Program-made: the position numbers and the translations under genes | Notes under the pieces: generated by a model | Database searches by the model: none | Told to the model about the DNA's origin: nothing | Seen by the model: only the letters and a program-made list of their open reading frames with translations | Assembly (NCBI GenBank): GCA_022432975.1 | Contig: CM039512.1 | Coordinates: forward strand, 41,957,501 to 42,021,500 | Length of the DNA: 64,000 nucleotides | Direction: 5' to 3' | Origin: Begonia masoniana | Lineage: Eukaryota; Streptophyta; Magnoliopsida; Cucurbitales; Begoniaceae | Part shown: piece by piece, positions 35,853-48,577 of the stretch | Numbering within the stretch: position 1 is the stretch's first letter | Layout: each line of letters opens with the position of its first letter

Positions 35853-36998
35853 GTATGATGAGTGAGCCTGAATGCTGATTATGAACGATGAATACGAATG
35901 ATGAACAAGAATGAAGACCTGAGTTATGAATATAAGAAAAGATTCATCATGAGCATTTGTTTTCTTAAAATGAGCATTCATGCATACTTGTTAGTATTGC
36001 ATCCTACTAAGCATTAGGCTTATAGTTTAAACCTTATGATGTAGGTGAAGATTTAGCAGGTGAGGATTCCAAATTAAGTGATGATGTCTAAAGGCTGGTT
36101 GCAGGATGGTGCTCAGGGTGGAAGACTGTGGCTGGCAGGTGAATATAACCCATAATTAAGCTCATATTGTGTCAGTAAGATTTATGATGAACTGAGGTTT
36201 AAGTAGAATGAGATTATATTCTAACATTGAGCTTCGTAATTGTCTGGTTTAACTATTGAGTCTGGGGATGATTTTAAATGATAATTCGCCGTATAAGAAT
36301 GTTTGGATGAGTCTCTGATTTTCATACATATGAGTGTTGAGTCAATGTGGATTGACGTCTGTTAAGAGTCTGCATCTACCGACGGATGGTTTCTATCGGA
36401 AGATGTTAAGAGTTTGCATCTACCGACGGATGGGTTCTATCGGAAGATGTTGAGAGTCTGCATCTACCAACAAATGATTTCTATCGGAAGGTGTATTAAG
36501 TGAACACGTGAATTGCACATGTCTATCGGTAGATGTAAGGTATTTCAAATACCGGATGATATGAGAGCTAGTTTGTCGTCTAGTGACCGGTAGATGCTTT
36601 ACCATCGGTCGATGCGAGTCTATGACTCTATTTGCAGATGCAATTTAAGAGACGTTTAGAAACAGATGTGTCGCGTGGCGGGCATGTGACCATCGGTCGA
36701 TGCGAGTCTATGACTCTATCGGCAGATGTAGTTTAGGAGATGTTAAAAAAAAAAACAAAATATATGTATATAATACTAATAATGAACAAGGTGCATGAAG
36801 TAAGAACCGATTGATTAAGAGGTTAAGTTATGAATTACGTGGCGACTCCAACTGGGGTCGTTACAAAAAAATTATAAATTCGAAAAAAAATTACTAACAA
36901 ACAAACAATCCAGTGATAATTGTGGATAGTTGTGACGAAGTGAATTGTATTGATAAAATAAACAACAATTATTCAACTGAGAAAAATGAAAATGATAT

Positions 36999-37345
36999 TG
37001 ATTTGACGTTGACGTTAATATTGATGTCTATTCTCTTTCTCAATGTCAGAATGATAAGGTACGTTATTTAGGAAATGAACATTGAAGGTATTCAACCGAT
37101 GTGCACTAACGATTCAGAGCTATCTTTGGAAATGACTTTTGTCTCAATATCTTCTGTTAAGAAGGCAATTTAAAAAATATACGTTGGATAATGAATATGA
37201 CATATATATTGTTAAAAGTGAGAAAAATATATAATAGCAGCTAAATGCAAAAGTAGATGTAAGTGACGAATACATGCATAAAAAATGCAAGTTGAAGAAA
37301 CTTATCAAATAAAGTCATTGCATAGAGTTTATACATGGAAAAATC
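36999..37345 (+). pseudogene. Mutator-like transposase remnant (N-terminal DNA-binding region)
   Basis: Interrupted frames contain ELSLEMTFVSISSVKKAI, then KYTLDNEYDIYIVKSEK, then a CKSRCK.RIHA motif and a IKSLHRVYTW motif. This order (MxF.S...K.AI, YxxxNxYDixivKSeK, C..C.WRIHA, IKsl...HTC) is that of the N-terminal domain of plant MULE transposases. The tryptophan codon is TGA and the final cysteine is TGG. No catalytic domain is visible before LTR sequence begins near 37420. Confidence 0.6.
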
Positions 37346-37419
37346 AAGAATTTTAACGACTTTTAATTTTATGGGTAATTTTTTCGCATTGTTAACTGAT
37401 AACGTGTTAGATATTTAAA

Positions 37420-37709
37420 TTGTTTTTGTTACTTTATTCCACGTGTACATTTAGTTAATTGATCAAAATTTGTGAGTTGGATGTCGCTAAGTAGAATTTT
37501 ATAGTGTAAGATTATCGCTTGATATGTCGGAGTAAGGTCGAGTGTCGGAATCGAGTTATATAAGTTTTATTACATTATATTATTATTTTATTAATTAAAA
37601 TAATAATATGTAATATAATAATTAAATTTATTATTAATAAACAAAATAATAAAATAAAGAAAAGAAGAAAAAGGGTTAAAAAAACCCTTCTCCTTCTTCA
37701 AGATTGCCT
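37420..37709 (+). repeat. LTR 5'-end fragment with weak hairpin
   Basis: It ends in an AT-rich, TATA-bearing run, then aagggtt-aaaaa-aaccctt (37671-37689) and a CT-rich tract, the same order as TATA, hairpin and leader in LTRs D, F and G. It abuts LTR D at 37710. Its own left terminus is not recognisable. Confidence 0.4.
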
Positions 37710-39047
37710 TGTAATGACCTGGACCCCGTTCCCGCATGCCCAGGCACACTACTCATCTCTAGCATAGCGTACTGTAACTCACAATGCATGTTTCAAAGAT
37801 ATGCAATACAACACGAAACAAAACAACGAAGCTCCACACGAAACAAAACAATGAAATAGAGAACTGACTGTTAAACCCTACCGTTCCACGGTGTAGGCCT
37901 AAGGCAACAAAAGAATTCCACTACTTACCCGGCATCCTAGCTCGCTGAGGATATTTGGTTACCTGTCCACCTACGACTCGACCTACGACAATTATTCAAA
38001 CTTTATTAAAATCAAGGCTACACTCACCAATTACTCTCGAACTACTATTTCTAGCCTAATCCAACTAAAACCTAACTAAACGGGCCACTAATTTTGGTTT
38101 GGTAAAAACCGACCCGAAACTTCAAATGCGCGTAACTTTTGTATCGGTTATCAGAATTGAACGATTACGGCGACCACGTACTCCTCTAATAACTTATTTT
38201 AACCTGCCTAAAGGAATTTTAAAACAAACGACCGTAGCTAGGTCAAAAATATGAAAACTCGAATCTGCCCTAAACCGGGAATTTCACCATTCTCGGTTTT
38301 CCATCAATTCTCATCAATTTCTTCACCAATCGACCACATATATCCTCAATTAGCATAATCTAACCTAAAAATCCTGAGGCTACAAGCAAAACCCAAAATG
38401 CCCAATTCGGTTTTTTGCTGAAATTTGCCCAAATAGGGCTCCTCACAACCAGACGACTAAAGCCGGTCCAAGGGTCGGCGAACCCACGCCGGAAACAACC
38501 AAAATCGACCAGTGATCGGAGCCAACTCTGGCTTGTCACTCCCAGCCACGAACAGAACCAAAACAGGGCAAGGAAACAGGGCACAATAGGGTCTAACCTG
38601 TCGGTTCGTGCGCGGATACAACCGGAAACCGCTCGTCGCCGTCGTCTGGCTGGAGAACGCTGGAAAACGCCTCTGATCGTCGCGCTCCGTCGATCGTCGC
38701 CCTCCCTCTTCTTTGCCCTGTTCTTCGTTCGCGGGGAGCTCGAATACAACAGAATGGCTTCGGCCATTCTGTTGTTTTTATTTATTTATTTATTTTTTTA
38801 TAATAATAATAATAATAATAAAACTAACCATTAATTAAATCCTCATTTACCGTTTTGCCCTCCCGTATTTCCGACCATTTGACTTTCGTTAAATCTTGTT
38901 CTTAAATTATATCCCACGACTTAATTTCACAGGAAAAACCCGAATCTAAAACCATTCACTTTTCTTTTAAATTAATTAAAACAACCTATTTTATTATTCT
39001 TTTATTTTCTCTCCAATTTTCCTTTTAAAAAAATTCCGGGTGTTACA
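37710..39047 (-). repeat. LTR D (family of LTR G)
   Basis: Ends are tgtaatgacctgg and ccgggtgttaca on the plus strand. On the minus strand it aligns with LTR G: a 'gagggcaaaa' block, an ATA run, a perfect hairpin (38746-38775) and a GC-rich leader. At 1338 bp it is shorter than G. The flanks tgcct and cctat do not match, so it is not a simple solo LTR insertion. An open frame in the leader (about 38360-38830) has no recognisable domain. Confidence 0.75.
38746..38775 (-). other. Perfect 13-bp hairpin at the predicted leader start of LTR D
   Basis: Arms acaacagaatggc and gccattctgttgt with a 4-base loop (cgaa in the sense strand). A TATA-like tataaaaaa in sense lies about 27 bases upstream. 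Compared with LTR G, two positions differ and both differ in a paired, compensated way. Confidence 0.88.
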
Positions 39048-40341
39048 CCTATGACCGTCTAAGAATTCATACTCTCGATGTCTTAAGTTTTACCAATCTT
39101 TTGTCATTCTTTTATCTGATTACCGTTCACACTCACAATCTCAAACAATGCAACCACTTGTATCTAGCGTACTGTAACTCATGATGCATGTTTCAAAAAA
39201 AGGCAACACAACACGCAACACAACACTACACGAAACGAAACAACCAACCATTAAAAACTCTACCGTTCTATGGTGTAGGCCCGAAGGCAATGAAAAGATT
39301 CCTCTACTTACCTGACTGCTCGGCACTAGATTGCTCACTTCGTTCAATCAATTCACTTGCTCGATAACCTAACAAACATAAAGACATAGCTTAGAAACAC
39401 TCTAAGAAATTCCTAAGAAATGTTTTAACCAAAACTAACAACAATACAAACTAATTCCAACTCTAAACCCCTAAACCTGATTTTTCCACCAATTTTTAGT
39501 GTCCAACTTCGAACGGCCATAACTTACTCGTTTTTCAACAAATTTTGACTTGCACCCCAATCCATAAACCTCTACACGTCTACTATCCATTAAAACACTC
39601 AAATTAACCAACCAAACACAAAGGCCAATCCAAAAATGCAAAAACAGAACCGGTGCACCAAGTGTACAAAATCGGTTTTTGTATAACTTTCAACAAATCC
39701 TAATTCTAACTTCAAAAACAATCTAAACTAACATGTTAGATGCTTAAAGCACTAAATTTAGAAAGGGAACTAGCAATTAGAAGAGAAAATCGGATCCCTC
39801 AATTAGGGTTTTCCAAACCCTAACTAAATCCCCCAAAATTCACATTCAAAACACTAAAAACTAACCCCTTGTTGCATTATCAACAAAACCCACTAAAGTT
39901 TTACCTTAAAAACTCTTGAAACCTTGATGAGAAGAGGAAGAAAATGCAGCAATGGAGGATGAGGGTTTCATGGAGGGCAAAGAGGACGAAAGGGTGTTTG
40001 AAATTTTTACCTTTACTTTAACTAATTTATAAAAAAAATCTTTCTACTTTTAATTCTTTCCACCATTCTTTAAACATTTATAAAACAACCCCCCTCCCCC
40101 CAATCCATTCTCATTTAATCCAACGTGACATGCATCTTTAAAACCCCAACTTTTCACCTTTTAAGTTACTTAATTTCCTTTAGTTCAAATTTCCAATTCA
40201 ACACCACTAAATCCTAAGATTTCCTTCAATTTCATCCTCCACTTACACTTCATTCTCACAATCTTACTAGGGTAAATGTTAAATTCTCCCGACATACCTA
40301 ACTAAGGCTATATGCGTTATAGTAAATTTTCGGGTGTTACA
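39048..40341 (-). repeat. LTR E, truncated
   Basis: It ends aaattttcgggtgttaca, an LTR terminus in reverse orientation. It contains 'tagcgtactgtaactcatgatgcatgtttcaaa' (in parts), which is also found in LTR D at about 37764-37800, so E and D are distant relatives. Its left side begins abruptly at LTR D and its right side abuts a truncated Cassandra. Confidence 0.65.
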
Positions 40342-41003
40342 CAATTGGCAACGGATCCCATAAGAACTCCGAAGTTAAAGGTGCTTCGGCGTGAGTATTA
40401 CCAGATTGGGTGACCGACTGGGAAGTCCTTGCCAAACAAAGCCGTGAGGGGAGGATATTGGGCTGCTCTCAATCCCCAGAGCGGACAATATCTTGTTGGG
40501 ATAAGGGGTCGTTACAAATGGTATCAGAGCCTGTACCCAACCAAAAATGTGGCCAACGAGGACGTTGGGCCCCCGAGGGGGGTGATTGTGATGACTCGAA
40601 TGGACACGTATGAGGAGGAATCACCCAGTGCTCCGCGAATGCCGAGTGGGACTTGGGCCGGAGGGTGACGTGATGAGTTAAAACTCCGTGGATCCCGGGT
40701 TGGACTTAGGCCGGAGGGTTCGGTCGTAGAAAGAGGGGCGTCACAATCCCACATCGCTTGCCGAAGTATGTGGAAATGAAACATATGTAAAGAGACCCTC
40801 CTAGCATAGCAAGACGCGTTTTGGAGCACAATTGGCAACGGATCCCATAAGAACTCCGAAGTTAAAAGTGCTTCAGCGAGAGTAGTACCAGGTTGGGTGA
40901 CCGACTGGAAAGTCCTTGCCAAACAAAGTCGTGCGGAGAGGATATTGGGCTACGCCTAATCCCCAGAGCGAAAAATATCTTGCTGGGATAAGAGGTCGTT
41001 ACA
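40342..41003 (+). mobile_element. 5'-truncated Cassandra
   Basis: A partial LTR (40342-40516), starting within the 5S-like part, is followed by the primer site tggtatcagagc (40519-40530), a short internal region with a purine tract, and a full LTR (40587-41003, 417 bp). The 5S-like region reads on the plus strand. The missing left part has been replaced by LTR E; no target duplication can be paired. Confidence 0.9.
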
Positions 41004-41463
41004 CGATCCAATCTCGGTCCGCTACTGTAGCGGGCTGAAGGGGCGGGCTGGCGCCGCCAACCCATTAAACACCTCTAATCTTAACATGTATTGAAAATTC
41101 AATAGATATAGGTTAAGAATATTCTCAATTTAACAATTCCCTTCTACACATTTTGCTAAATATTAAGATTTTTTCAAAAAAAAAAAAATCAAGAAATATT
41201 AAATCAATGTGAAAATTTAAAGTTTTATATTTAAGGCTCTTAACACAAACAAAAAGGAGTTAGACACAAATGATTTGTGTAGATGATATAAAAGAAGATA
41301 AGTTTGGGGGTATAAAAAAACAATAAATAAATAAAAGAAAAAACAATTAGTTTGCTATTCCCACCTCATTTTTCAATCTCGGGTAAGACTTTTGGATACT
41401 CGATGAGTGAAAAATAAAATAAAGAGGGACCTAGGGAGGAACTCTATTGCAACATCGTTGACT
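41004..41463. other. AT-rich spacer, nothing recognised
   Basis: A GC-rich start (41004-41080, with tgtagcgggctgaagggg) is followed by AT-rich DNA. The phrase 'aacccattaaacacctctaa' may be the end of a small DNA transposon, but no inverted repeat partner is seen. Confidence 0.4.
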
Positions 41464-41468
41464 ATACT

Positions 41469-43944
41469 TGTGACAGCCCGAAATCGAACCCGATCGGGGT
41501 TTGGGATCAGAGCCATCACTCCGAGACAGTTATCAGAAAACGGGGACTATTTTTTTTTTGAACATAGACAAAACAGGGAGCAGAACATCAGGGACAATCT
41601 GAACGTTTTTCAAAACCTTAAAACTTCGCAGAGAGAGAGTGTTCTCTGGAGTAGAAATTTAAAACAGGTTTCATTAATGGATAACGGAACAGAAATTAGC
41701 ATAAGGCTGGCGGAGGAGGAAGCAGGAAACATTGGCGGAAGACTTAGTTTAAAGGAGCAGCAGAAGACTTCAATGACGTCAGCCGGAAGATGTAAATGCA
41801 AAGACAGAAGGGGAGATGACGTCAGGCGGAAGATTAAAGCTATCGGTGGATTCAGATACAACAGAAGATGAACAGTATTTAGCGGAAGAGGCTGAGTAAA
41901 ACTGGGCAGAAGAGGTGGTGACGTCAGCCGGAAGATGGGTGACGTCAGGCGGAAGACACAGACAGTAACTGAGATTGGATGAGGAGATGACGTCAGCCGG
42001 AAGATGGATGACGTCAACCGGAAGATATAAGCATATACCGGGGAGGATGACAAAATTGACTTTGACTGGGGCGGATGACTAAGGCAAAAACTGGGGCGGA
42101 TGACTAAGGCATATAATTGGGGCGGATGAGTAAGGCATATAACTGGGGCGGATGACAGAATTGACTTTGACTGGGGTGGATGACTAAGTTTTCAAGGCAG
42201 AATTTGACAACTCTTTAACAGAAAGACATACCAACATAGAGCAGAAAAACAGAAAACATAAAATCTCAGATTCTCAAACCAATTCAAAACATGGTTCTCG
42301 AACACAACATAAGGCATAACAGAAGCTTAGGAAGAATTACACTGCATGGATAGCTCTAAAACCAGAGACCATCCATGCACAGACTATCAGAAAATATTCC
42401 AAACAATTCCAGAATACTTCAGAATGTAATTCAACTGTCAAATACAGAGGTTTTAAATATCGACACAGAACCCATACATAGTTTTAAAATCTCAAAGACA
42501 GTACAGGACTTAACATATAAATTATAGAATTTACCAAAATGGGAGTTTTCTACAGAGTTTTTAACACAAAACCAGAATTTCAGAAAGCTTTACAGAAACC
42601 TCTAAACAAATTTCATGTCTGGCTGCAGCAACCAAACCCCCATGAACTCGATCCACCAGCACCTAACCATCAGACTGAGGCACAAAATCCTCGGTTTCGG
42701 ATTCAGTACCTACATCAGAGAGTTCACCTATGAGTCTAAAACTCAGTAAAAATATAATAGATATGCAGTGATGCAAAATGCTATGCATGCAGTTTTCAGA
42801 ATACAGTGACAGTACAGAGCATTTAGTTACAGTGGCAGTAGAATTAAGTGGAGCTTATAGAGGAACTGGCAAACAGTGGGGGAGGGGGAGGGTGCACTAT
42901 CAGGCACATTCAAGGATACAGTACAGTAAACAGTAATCAGTAAACAGTTCTGGGGCCAGTCCCCGTCCCGCACTTAACCTGGTACATTTCAGTCGGATTT
43001 TATCTTATTAGTTTCAAACAGTGTACAAAAATCGATTTTGCATGGATTTTCAGTAAAACGTGTATGCATGACATTCTCAGTGCCTGAACCTATAATAGCA
43101 GACATCAGAAATAACAGGGCATATTGTGAGGCAGAAAACAGACAACTCAGAACATAAATTGAACAGACCACACATAACACAGACTAAACAGAAGCTATAA
43201 CATTTCTACCCAAAACTATCCGACAGAACAGGAACCTAGTACCTCCGAGATGTAGGGCCATAAGGGCCAACCTACGGTTATGAACTTACCTGTTTTCCTC
43301 GATGCAGTCAGCTGGAAGGTCTCGGAAATGCTCGAACGTCTCTGGAACGCTCGGATCGGTTGCTGCAATGTAGAGAAGTTAAACAAGTTGCAAATGCTAA
43401 CAAATAAGTTAGAAGAGTCTGTTCCAAACTCATTCAAACCCTTAGAAAACAAACCGGTGTGTTTTCATCCAAAGACAGTGAGTTTTTCACAAAATACCAT
43501 AACCCTAAACTTCAGGAAAAACCCACATAAACTTGTCTAAACTTGTTAGCATTAGTAGATGTTTACCTTGGTTGAAGGAAACAGAAGAAAAGCGTGGAAA
43601 CAAAGTGTTGGTGCTTTGTCAAAATCGCCAGGAAGAGAGAACAAGGAGCAGTGGGAAGAAACAGATGAAAAGTGACGATTTCACGTAGGAGGAAGAACTT
43701 AACTTCTTCATCAAGTCGCCAGATGTCATTCAACCATTGGCTCACTTCCACCTACCTTAATTTCTCTCCAATTTACCCTTCCATGCATTTTAACTTAATG
43801 TTTAGTTTAGTTAGCCTTCAGTTCGGTTCTCTCCCCATTAAATTTTCCAAAGTTTACAATAAAATATTTATTGTAATAATGGCAATTTAAATCCATACAA
43901 TAATTCAACAGATTATTACATGGCAGAAAATGCCGGGTGTTACA
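41469..43944 (-). repeat. Element C 3' LTR (left)
   Basis: Ends tgtgacagcccg and gccgggtgttaca. It carries TGACGTCA palindromes with CGGAAGATG motifs at about 41770-42025 and tandem 'ggggcggatgactaaggca' units at about 42060-42190. Confidence 0.93.
41770..42190. repeat. Leader minisatellites of C (TGACGTCA/CGGAAGATG and GGGGCGGATGA)
   Basis: Six TGACGTCA motifs or near-copies are spaced 20-100 bases apart, each followed within a few bases by a cggaaga motif. Then five to six imperfect 27-30 base units of gggcggatgactaagg follow. The same array, with slightly different copy number, is at about 48880-49320 in the other LTR. Confidence 0.85.
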
Positions 43945-43984
43945 TTCCACCCACCTTAACAGAAATTTTGTCCTCAAAATTTGC

Positions 43985-46900
43985 CTAAGCGAATAATTCC
44001 GGATATTGGGCTCTAACATCTGCTTGTCTTTCCCACGTGGCTTCTTCCACATTATGATTGCGCCACAAAACTTTCACCAATGGCCCCACACGGTTACGTA
44101 ACACTTTGAGTGACATATCCAATATCTGTATAGGCCTTTCTTCATATGTCAGCGTTGGCATGATATCGAAGTCCACCTGTTTTACGATCTGAGTTGGATC
44201 TCGCACACATTTTCTCAGCATCGAAACATGGAAGACATTGTGAACTCCATCCATTGACGCCGGCAACTATAGTTCGTAAGCCATGTTTCCCACACGCTTC
44301 AGGATGGAAAAAGGGCCAATGAACCGTGGGCTGAGCTTTCCTTTCTTACCGAATCTCATTACGCCTTTGAAAGGTGACACTTTCAGGAACACCTCATCGC
44401 CCACAGCGAACTCTAAGTCTCTTCTTCTATTGTCTGCATAACTCTTCTGTCGACTCTGAGCAACGTTTATCCGCTGTTTGATAGCAGCAATTACCTCGGA
44501 CATCTGCTGTAATATCTCAGGGCCGATAAGCTTGGTTTCTCTGACCTCATCCCAACACAACGGGGATCTACAGTTTCTGCCGTAAAGGGCCTCATAGGGA
44601 GCCATGCCAATTGTAGCCTGATAGCTATTGTTGTAGGCAAACTCCACGAGTGGTAAATATCTACTCCAAGGAGCATGAAATTCCAGCACGCACGACCTTA
44701 GCATATCCTCCAGTATTTGGATTGTTCTCTCAGATTGCCCGTCAGTCTGTGGATGAAATGCCGTGCTGAAATTCAACTTCGTACCCAAAGAGCTCTGCAA
44801 ACTTTTCCAAAACCTAGAAGTGAATCTAGGATCTCGGTCTGAAACAATCGACACCGGAATACCATGCAGCTTAACAATCTCACTGATATACAGTTCCGCG
44901 TACTGATCCATGGAGTACGTTGTCTTCACAGGTAGAAAATGGGCCGACTTCGTTAATCTGTCCACTATGACCCATATGCTATTGTGGCCTTTAGCTGTTC
45001 TTGGAAGGCCAACAACAAAGTCCATTGTGATGTTCTCCCACTTCCATTCGGGAATCGGAAGAGGCTGAAGCGTTCCACTTGGTCGTTGATGTTCAGCTTT
45101 GACCTGTTGACATATCATGCAAGACTCCACGCATTTGGCCACTTCATTCTTCATATTCGGCCACCAGAAATGAAGTTTCAAATCCTGATACATCTTCGTG
45201 CTTCCAGGATGTACAGAGAAAGAAGATGAATGGGCTTCCGATAAGATGTGCTTCCGTAGCTCTTCGTCTTTCGGAACATACCATCTGTTTTTGAACTTCA
45301 AAATTCCATCTCCCGAATAACTGAAATCGGAAGAGGCCAGTGGTACCTTGCTCACCATATCAGCCATCTCCTTTGCATTGGTCTTCTGGGATTTCTTAAT
45401 TCGGTCCAGGACGGCGGGCCGTAGTGTTAAGTCTGCTAACATGGCCGATAGCCCAGAAACTATCTCCATATCGAACTTCTGTATCTCCGTCCTCAAAGGC
45501 ATAGATACGGCCGACATTACTTGTTTCATAGTAGCTGGCATCCTGCTCAGCGCATCGGCCACCACATTAGCTTTACCCGGGTGGTATTTAATCTCAACCT
45601 CGTAGTCTTTTACAAATTCTAACCACCGCCTCTGTCTCATATTTAACTCTTTCTGAGTAAAGAGGTACTTCAAACTCTTGTGGTCAGAAAACACCTCACA
45701 TGACTGTCCATATAGGCGGTGTCTTCATACCTTCAGCGCAAATACAACTGCCGCTAACTCAAGGTCATGAGTAGGGTAGTTCTCTTCATGGCTCTTCAAT
45801 TGTCTGGATGCGTATGCTACCACTTTCCCTTCTTGCATTAATACACATCCCAAGCCAACCTTGGACGCATCACAGTATACGCTGAATTTGCCATGCTCGA
45901 CCGGCAATACAAGCAGAGGAGCCGTGGTTAACTTTTGCTTGAGTGTCTGAAAGCTCCCTTCACATGCTTCAGACCACCTGAACTTGATGTACTTCTTTGT
46001 TAAGCTGGTCATAGGCTTCGCTATCACCGAAAATCCCTTGATGAATTTCCTGTAATAACCAGCTAGTCCGATAAAGCTTCGTACTTCACTTGCATTCCTT
46101 GGCCTTGGCCAGTCTCTTACAGCCTCAATCTTGGCCGGGTCCACAGATACTCCTTCAGCAGACACCACGTGGCCTAAGAAATTAATCTTACTCAGCCAGA
46201 ATTCACACTTTGATAGCTTGGCGTACAGTTGATGTTGCCTCAAAGTCAATAGCACAATTGCCAAGTGTTCTTCATGCTCGGCCTTACTCCTGGAATAAAC
46301 CAGGATGTCGTCAATGAAAACTATCACGAATTTATCCAATACATCTTGGAATATCCTATTCATCAGGTCCATAAACGCTGCCGGAGCATTGGTTAACCCG
46401 AACGACATCACCAAGAACTCGTAATGCCCGTACCGGGTCCTGAAGGCGGTCTTTGGAATGTCATCAGCTCTAACCTTCAACTGGTAATAGCCGGAGCGTA
46501 AGTCAATCTTAGAAAATACCTGAGCCCCTTGTAGCTGATCAAACAAATCGTCGATTCTTGGCAACGGGTACTTATTCTTGATAGTCAACTTGTTCAGCTC
46601 ACGGTAGTCAATACACATCCGTAGAGTCCCATCCTTTTTCTTGACGAACAAGATAGGAGCACCCCACGGAGAGAAACTGGGGCGTACAAAACCCTTGTCC
46701 ACCAGTTCTTTTAGCTGTGCCTTCAACTCCTTCAGTTCAATTGGTGCCATGCGGTACGGATTCTTCGATACCGGTTCAGCACCAGGATAAACATCAATTT
46801 CAAACTCGATTTCACGATCAGGTGGTAATCCCGGTAGGTCATCTAAGAAAACCTCAGGGAAGTTTCGAACCACCGGAATATCTTGGAGTTTCACCTCATA

Positions 46901-48418
46901 TTGCCTTTGAACATCCACAACGTGGGCAAGAAATCCGATGCATTCTGACTTCATCAGCCGTTGAGCTTTCAAGGTAGATATAACAGGTATACCACATTTC
47001 TGTGGTATCGCCTGGTAGGAGAACTCTACTCCATTCGGGCGTTTAAACGACACTAGCCCGGACCTACAGTTGATGGTGGCATAATGTCTAAACAGCCAGT
47101 CCATCCCCAGAATAACATCGTAACCTTTCATCCCGATGACGATGAGATTGGCATTTAATTTCTGGTCTCCTACTGACACTATATCACCTCTTACAACCTG
47201 CTCGGAGTGCATAAACTCTCCGGACGGTAGCATAATGCTATAGGGCTGATCTGACGACGTACTACAAAACCTCTGTTTAACTACGAAGTCCATGGCCACA
47301 AACGAATGTGTGGCCCCCGTGTCCCACAAGGTATAGGCAGGTGCATCACATACTGAAATTGTACCTGTAATTGCTGTGTGCTGATCAGCATCATCAACGT
47401 CCTCCATCATTGCAAACACTCTAGGCACGGCTTGACCTGTTCTGGTGTCGGGCATCGGACAGTCTCGAACTTGATGGCCTACCTTGCCACATCGGAAACA
47501 AGCTCCAGTAATAAGCCTGCATTCGCCCTGGTGGCTTCTTTGGCACCGTGGACATGTAGTGAGCTGAGGAGCTCCCATCGGTCTCTTTCCCTTATCTTGA
47601 TAAGTGGGGGTCTCATTGGGCCTTTTAATGCCACTGTTTTGTTGCTGTTGTTGAGGTTGAAAATTCTGGATCCTTTGCTGTTGCTGTTGAGGAGGATCCC
47701 TAATAATTCCTCTTGGTGGCTCTCTCTGTCTCTGGGACTTTATCTTTAAGGCCTCCAGCTGATAAGCCTTGGCCACCGCTTTCACATATGGTGCCTCATC
47801 AAAACCTCCAGTTGTGATTCCTCGCAGAAGGTCCATTTTTAAACCTTGAATAAACTGGTGTACCTTGTTCTCATCAGTGGCCACCATGTGCGTTGCATAT
47901 CGGGATAACGACTCAAACTTCTGAACATACTCGGCCACCGATCCATACTGTCGCAGCCGAGAGAATTCAAGTAACTTCTCCTTCCTCACTCCTCGGTCAA
48001 AGTACTTCTCGTAGAAGATTTTCGTGAATCCTTCCCAGCTTAATGCCACAGTAGTTGACTGCACTGTGTCCCACCAAAATCCCGCACTTTCGGTGAGATA
48101 GAACGTGGCGCAGATAACTTTCTTGTTGTCTTCCACTTCTGCATATCCAAACATTTTCTCCATCGTGCGAATCCAAGTTTCTGTGCGGGTCGGGTCTGTA
48201 GACAGTCCATCAAATGAAGGCGGCTGGAGTCGCCGGAATCTGTCTCCACTGTTGTCTCGCGGCGCATTATCACGATTGTTATTCCCATGGTTATTGTTTC
48301 TATCATCTTCTCTGGCCATCATGCGTTCAACCACGCGTGACTGTGCACCCACCAGTTCGGTTAGTCGGTCAATGACACGAGAGCTTTCACTAGACTCTTC
48401 CTGATGCCCTCTCACCAT
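43985..48418 (-). pseudogene. Element C gag-pol, two nonsense codons
   Basis: One long frame starts with an ATG at 48418 ([11 protein letters not shown]). Order: gag core ([14 protein letters not shown]), a Gln-rich linker, the knuckle [14 protein letters not shown], protease [11 protein letters not shown] with FIDD, RNase H ([10 protein letters not shown]), integrase zinc finger and core (MDFVVG, SDRDPRF, QSERTIQ), and chromodomain. Gag, protease and RT are fused, as in element B. Breaks: TGA near 45706, where a Trp is expected in RNase H (FALKVW), and TAG near 44267, where a Lys or Arg codon is expected after AYEL. Both are single-base changes and the flanking frame is the same, so decay is mild. 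Confidence 0.93.
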
Positions 48419-48561
48419 TTCTAAGAAATCCTATAAACAGAATAACCTAATTTAATAACAGAACTTTTACAGAAATTTTAAACACTTACAGTTGGTGGAG
48501 CGATCTCACGTGGCGGGTTGCGCAGTCAGACATTTCACAGAATCGGTTTTAAAACCTTGTC

Positions 48562-48573
48562 TCTCTGATACCA
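48562..48573 (-). other. Primer-binding site of element C
   Basis: tggtatcagaga on the minus strand, four bases after the LTR end, matches the initiator tRNA-Met type except the last base. Confidence 0.8.
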
Positions 48574-48577
48574 CAAC

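Larger units (their letters stand above)
20676..36865 (+). mobile_element. Tekay-like Ty3/gypsy element B with nested insertions
   Basis: The 5' LTR (20676-22868), primer site, gag, pol, polypurine tract and 3' LTR (33380-36865) are in order, flanked by aaaaa at 20671-20675 and 36866-36870 (low-complexity, so weaker than a mixed-base duplication). It is interrupted in gag at 23133 by LTR G plus a long array, and in pol at 30740 by two Cassandra-derived insertions. Its proteins are clearly homologous to those of element A, and here gag and pol were one continuous frame. Confidence 0.9.
33380..36865 (+). repeat. Element B 3' LTR, enlarged by duplication and hexamer array
   Basis: It has the same ends as the 5' LTR (tgtaacaccc and gtcgttaca) but is 3486 bp against 2193 bp. 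The excess is a 307-bp copy of a downstream LTR segment (34545-34851), a copy of about 50 bp from upstream (34852-34903), and the hexamer array (34904-35852). Outside these it matches the 5' LTR closely with scattered substitutions and small deletions. Confidence 0.92.

Noticed and set aside
34835..35981. Frames of MS, EH or ML dipeptides, 300 residues or more
   Set aside because: They are translations of one hexamer in different frames and strands.
36866..36999. Possible additional coding region after element B
   Set aside because: No frame or motif before the mutator-like remnant; AT-rich only.
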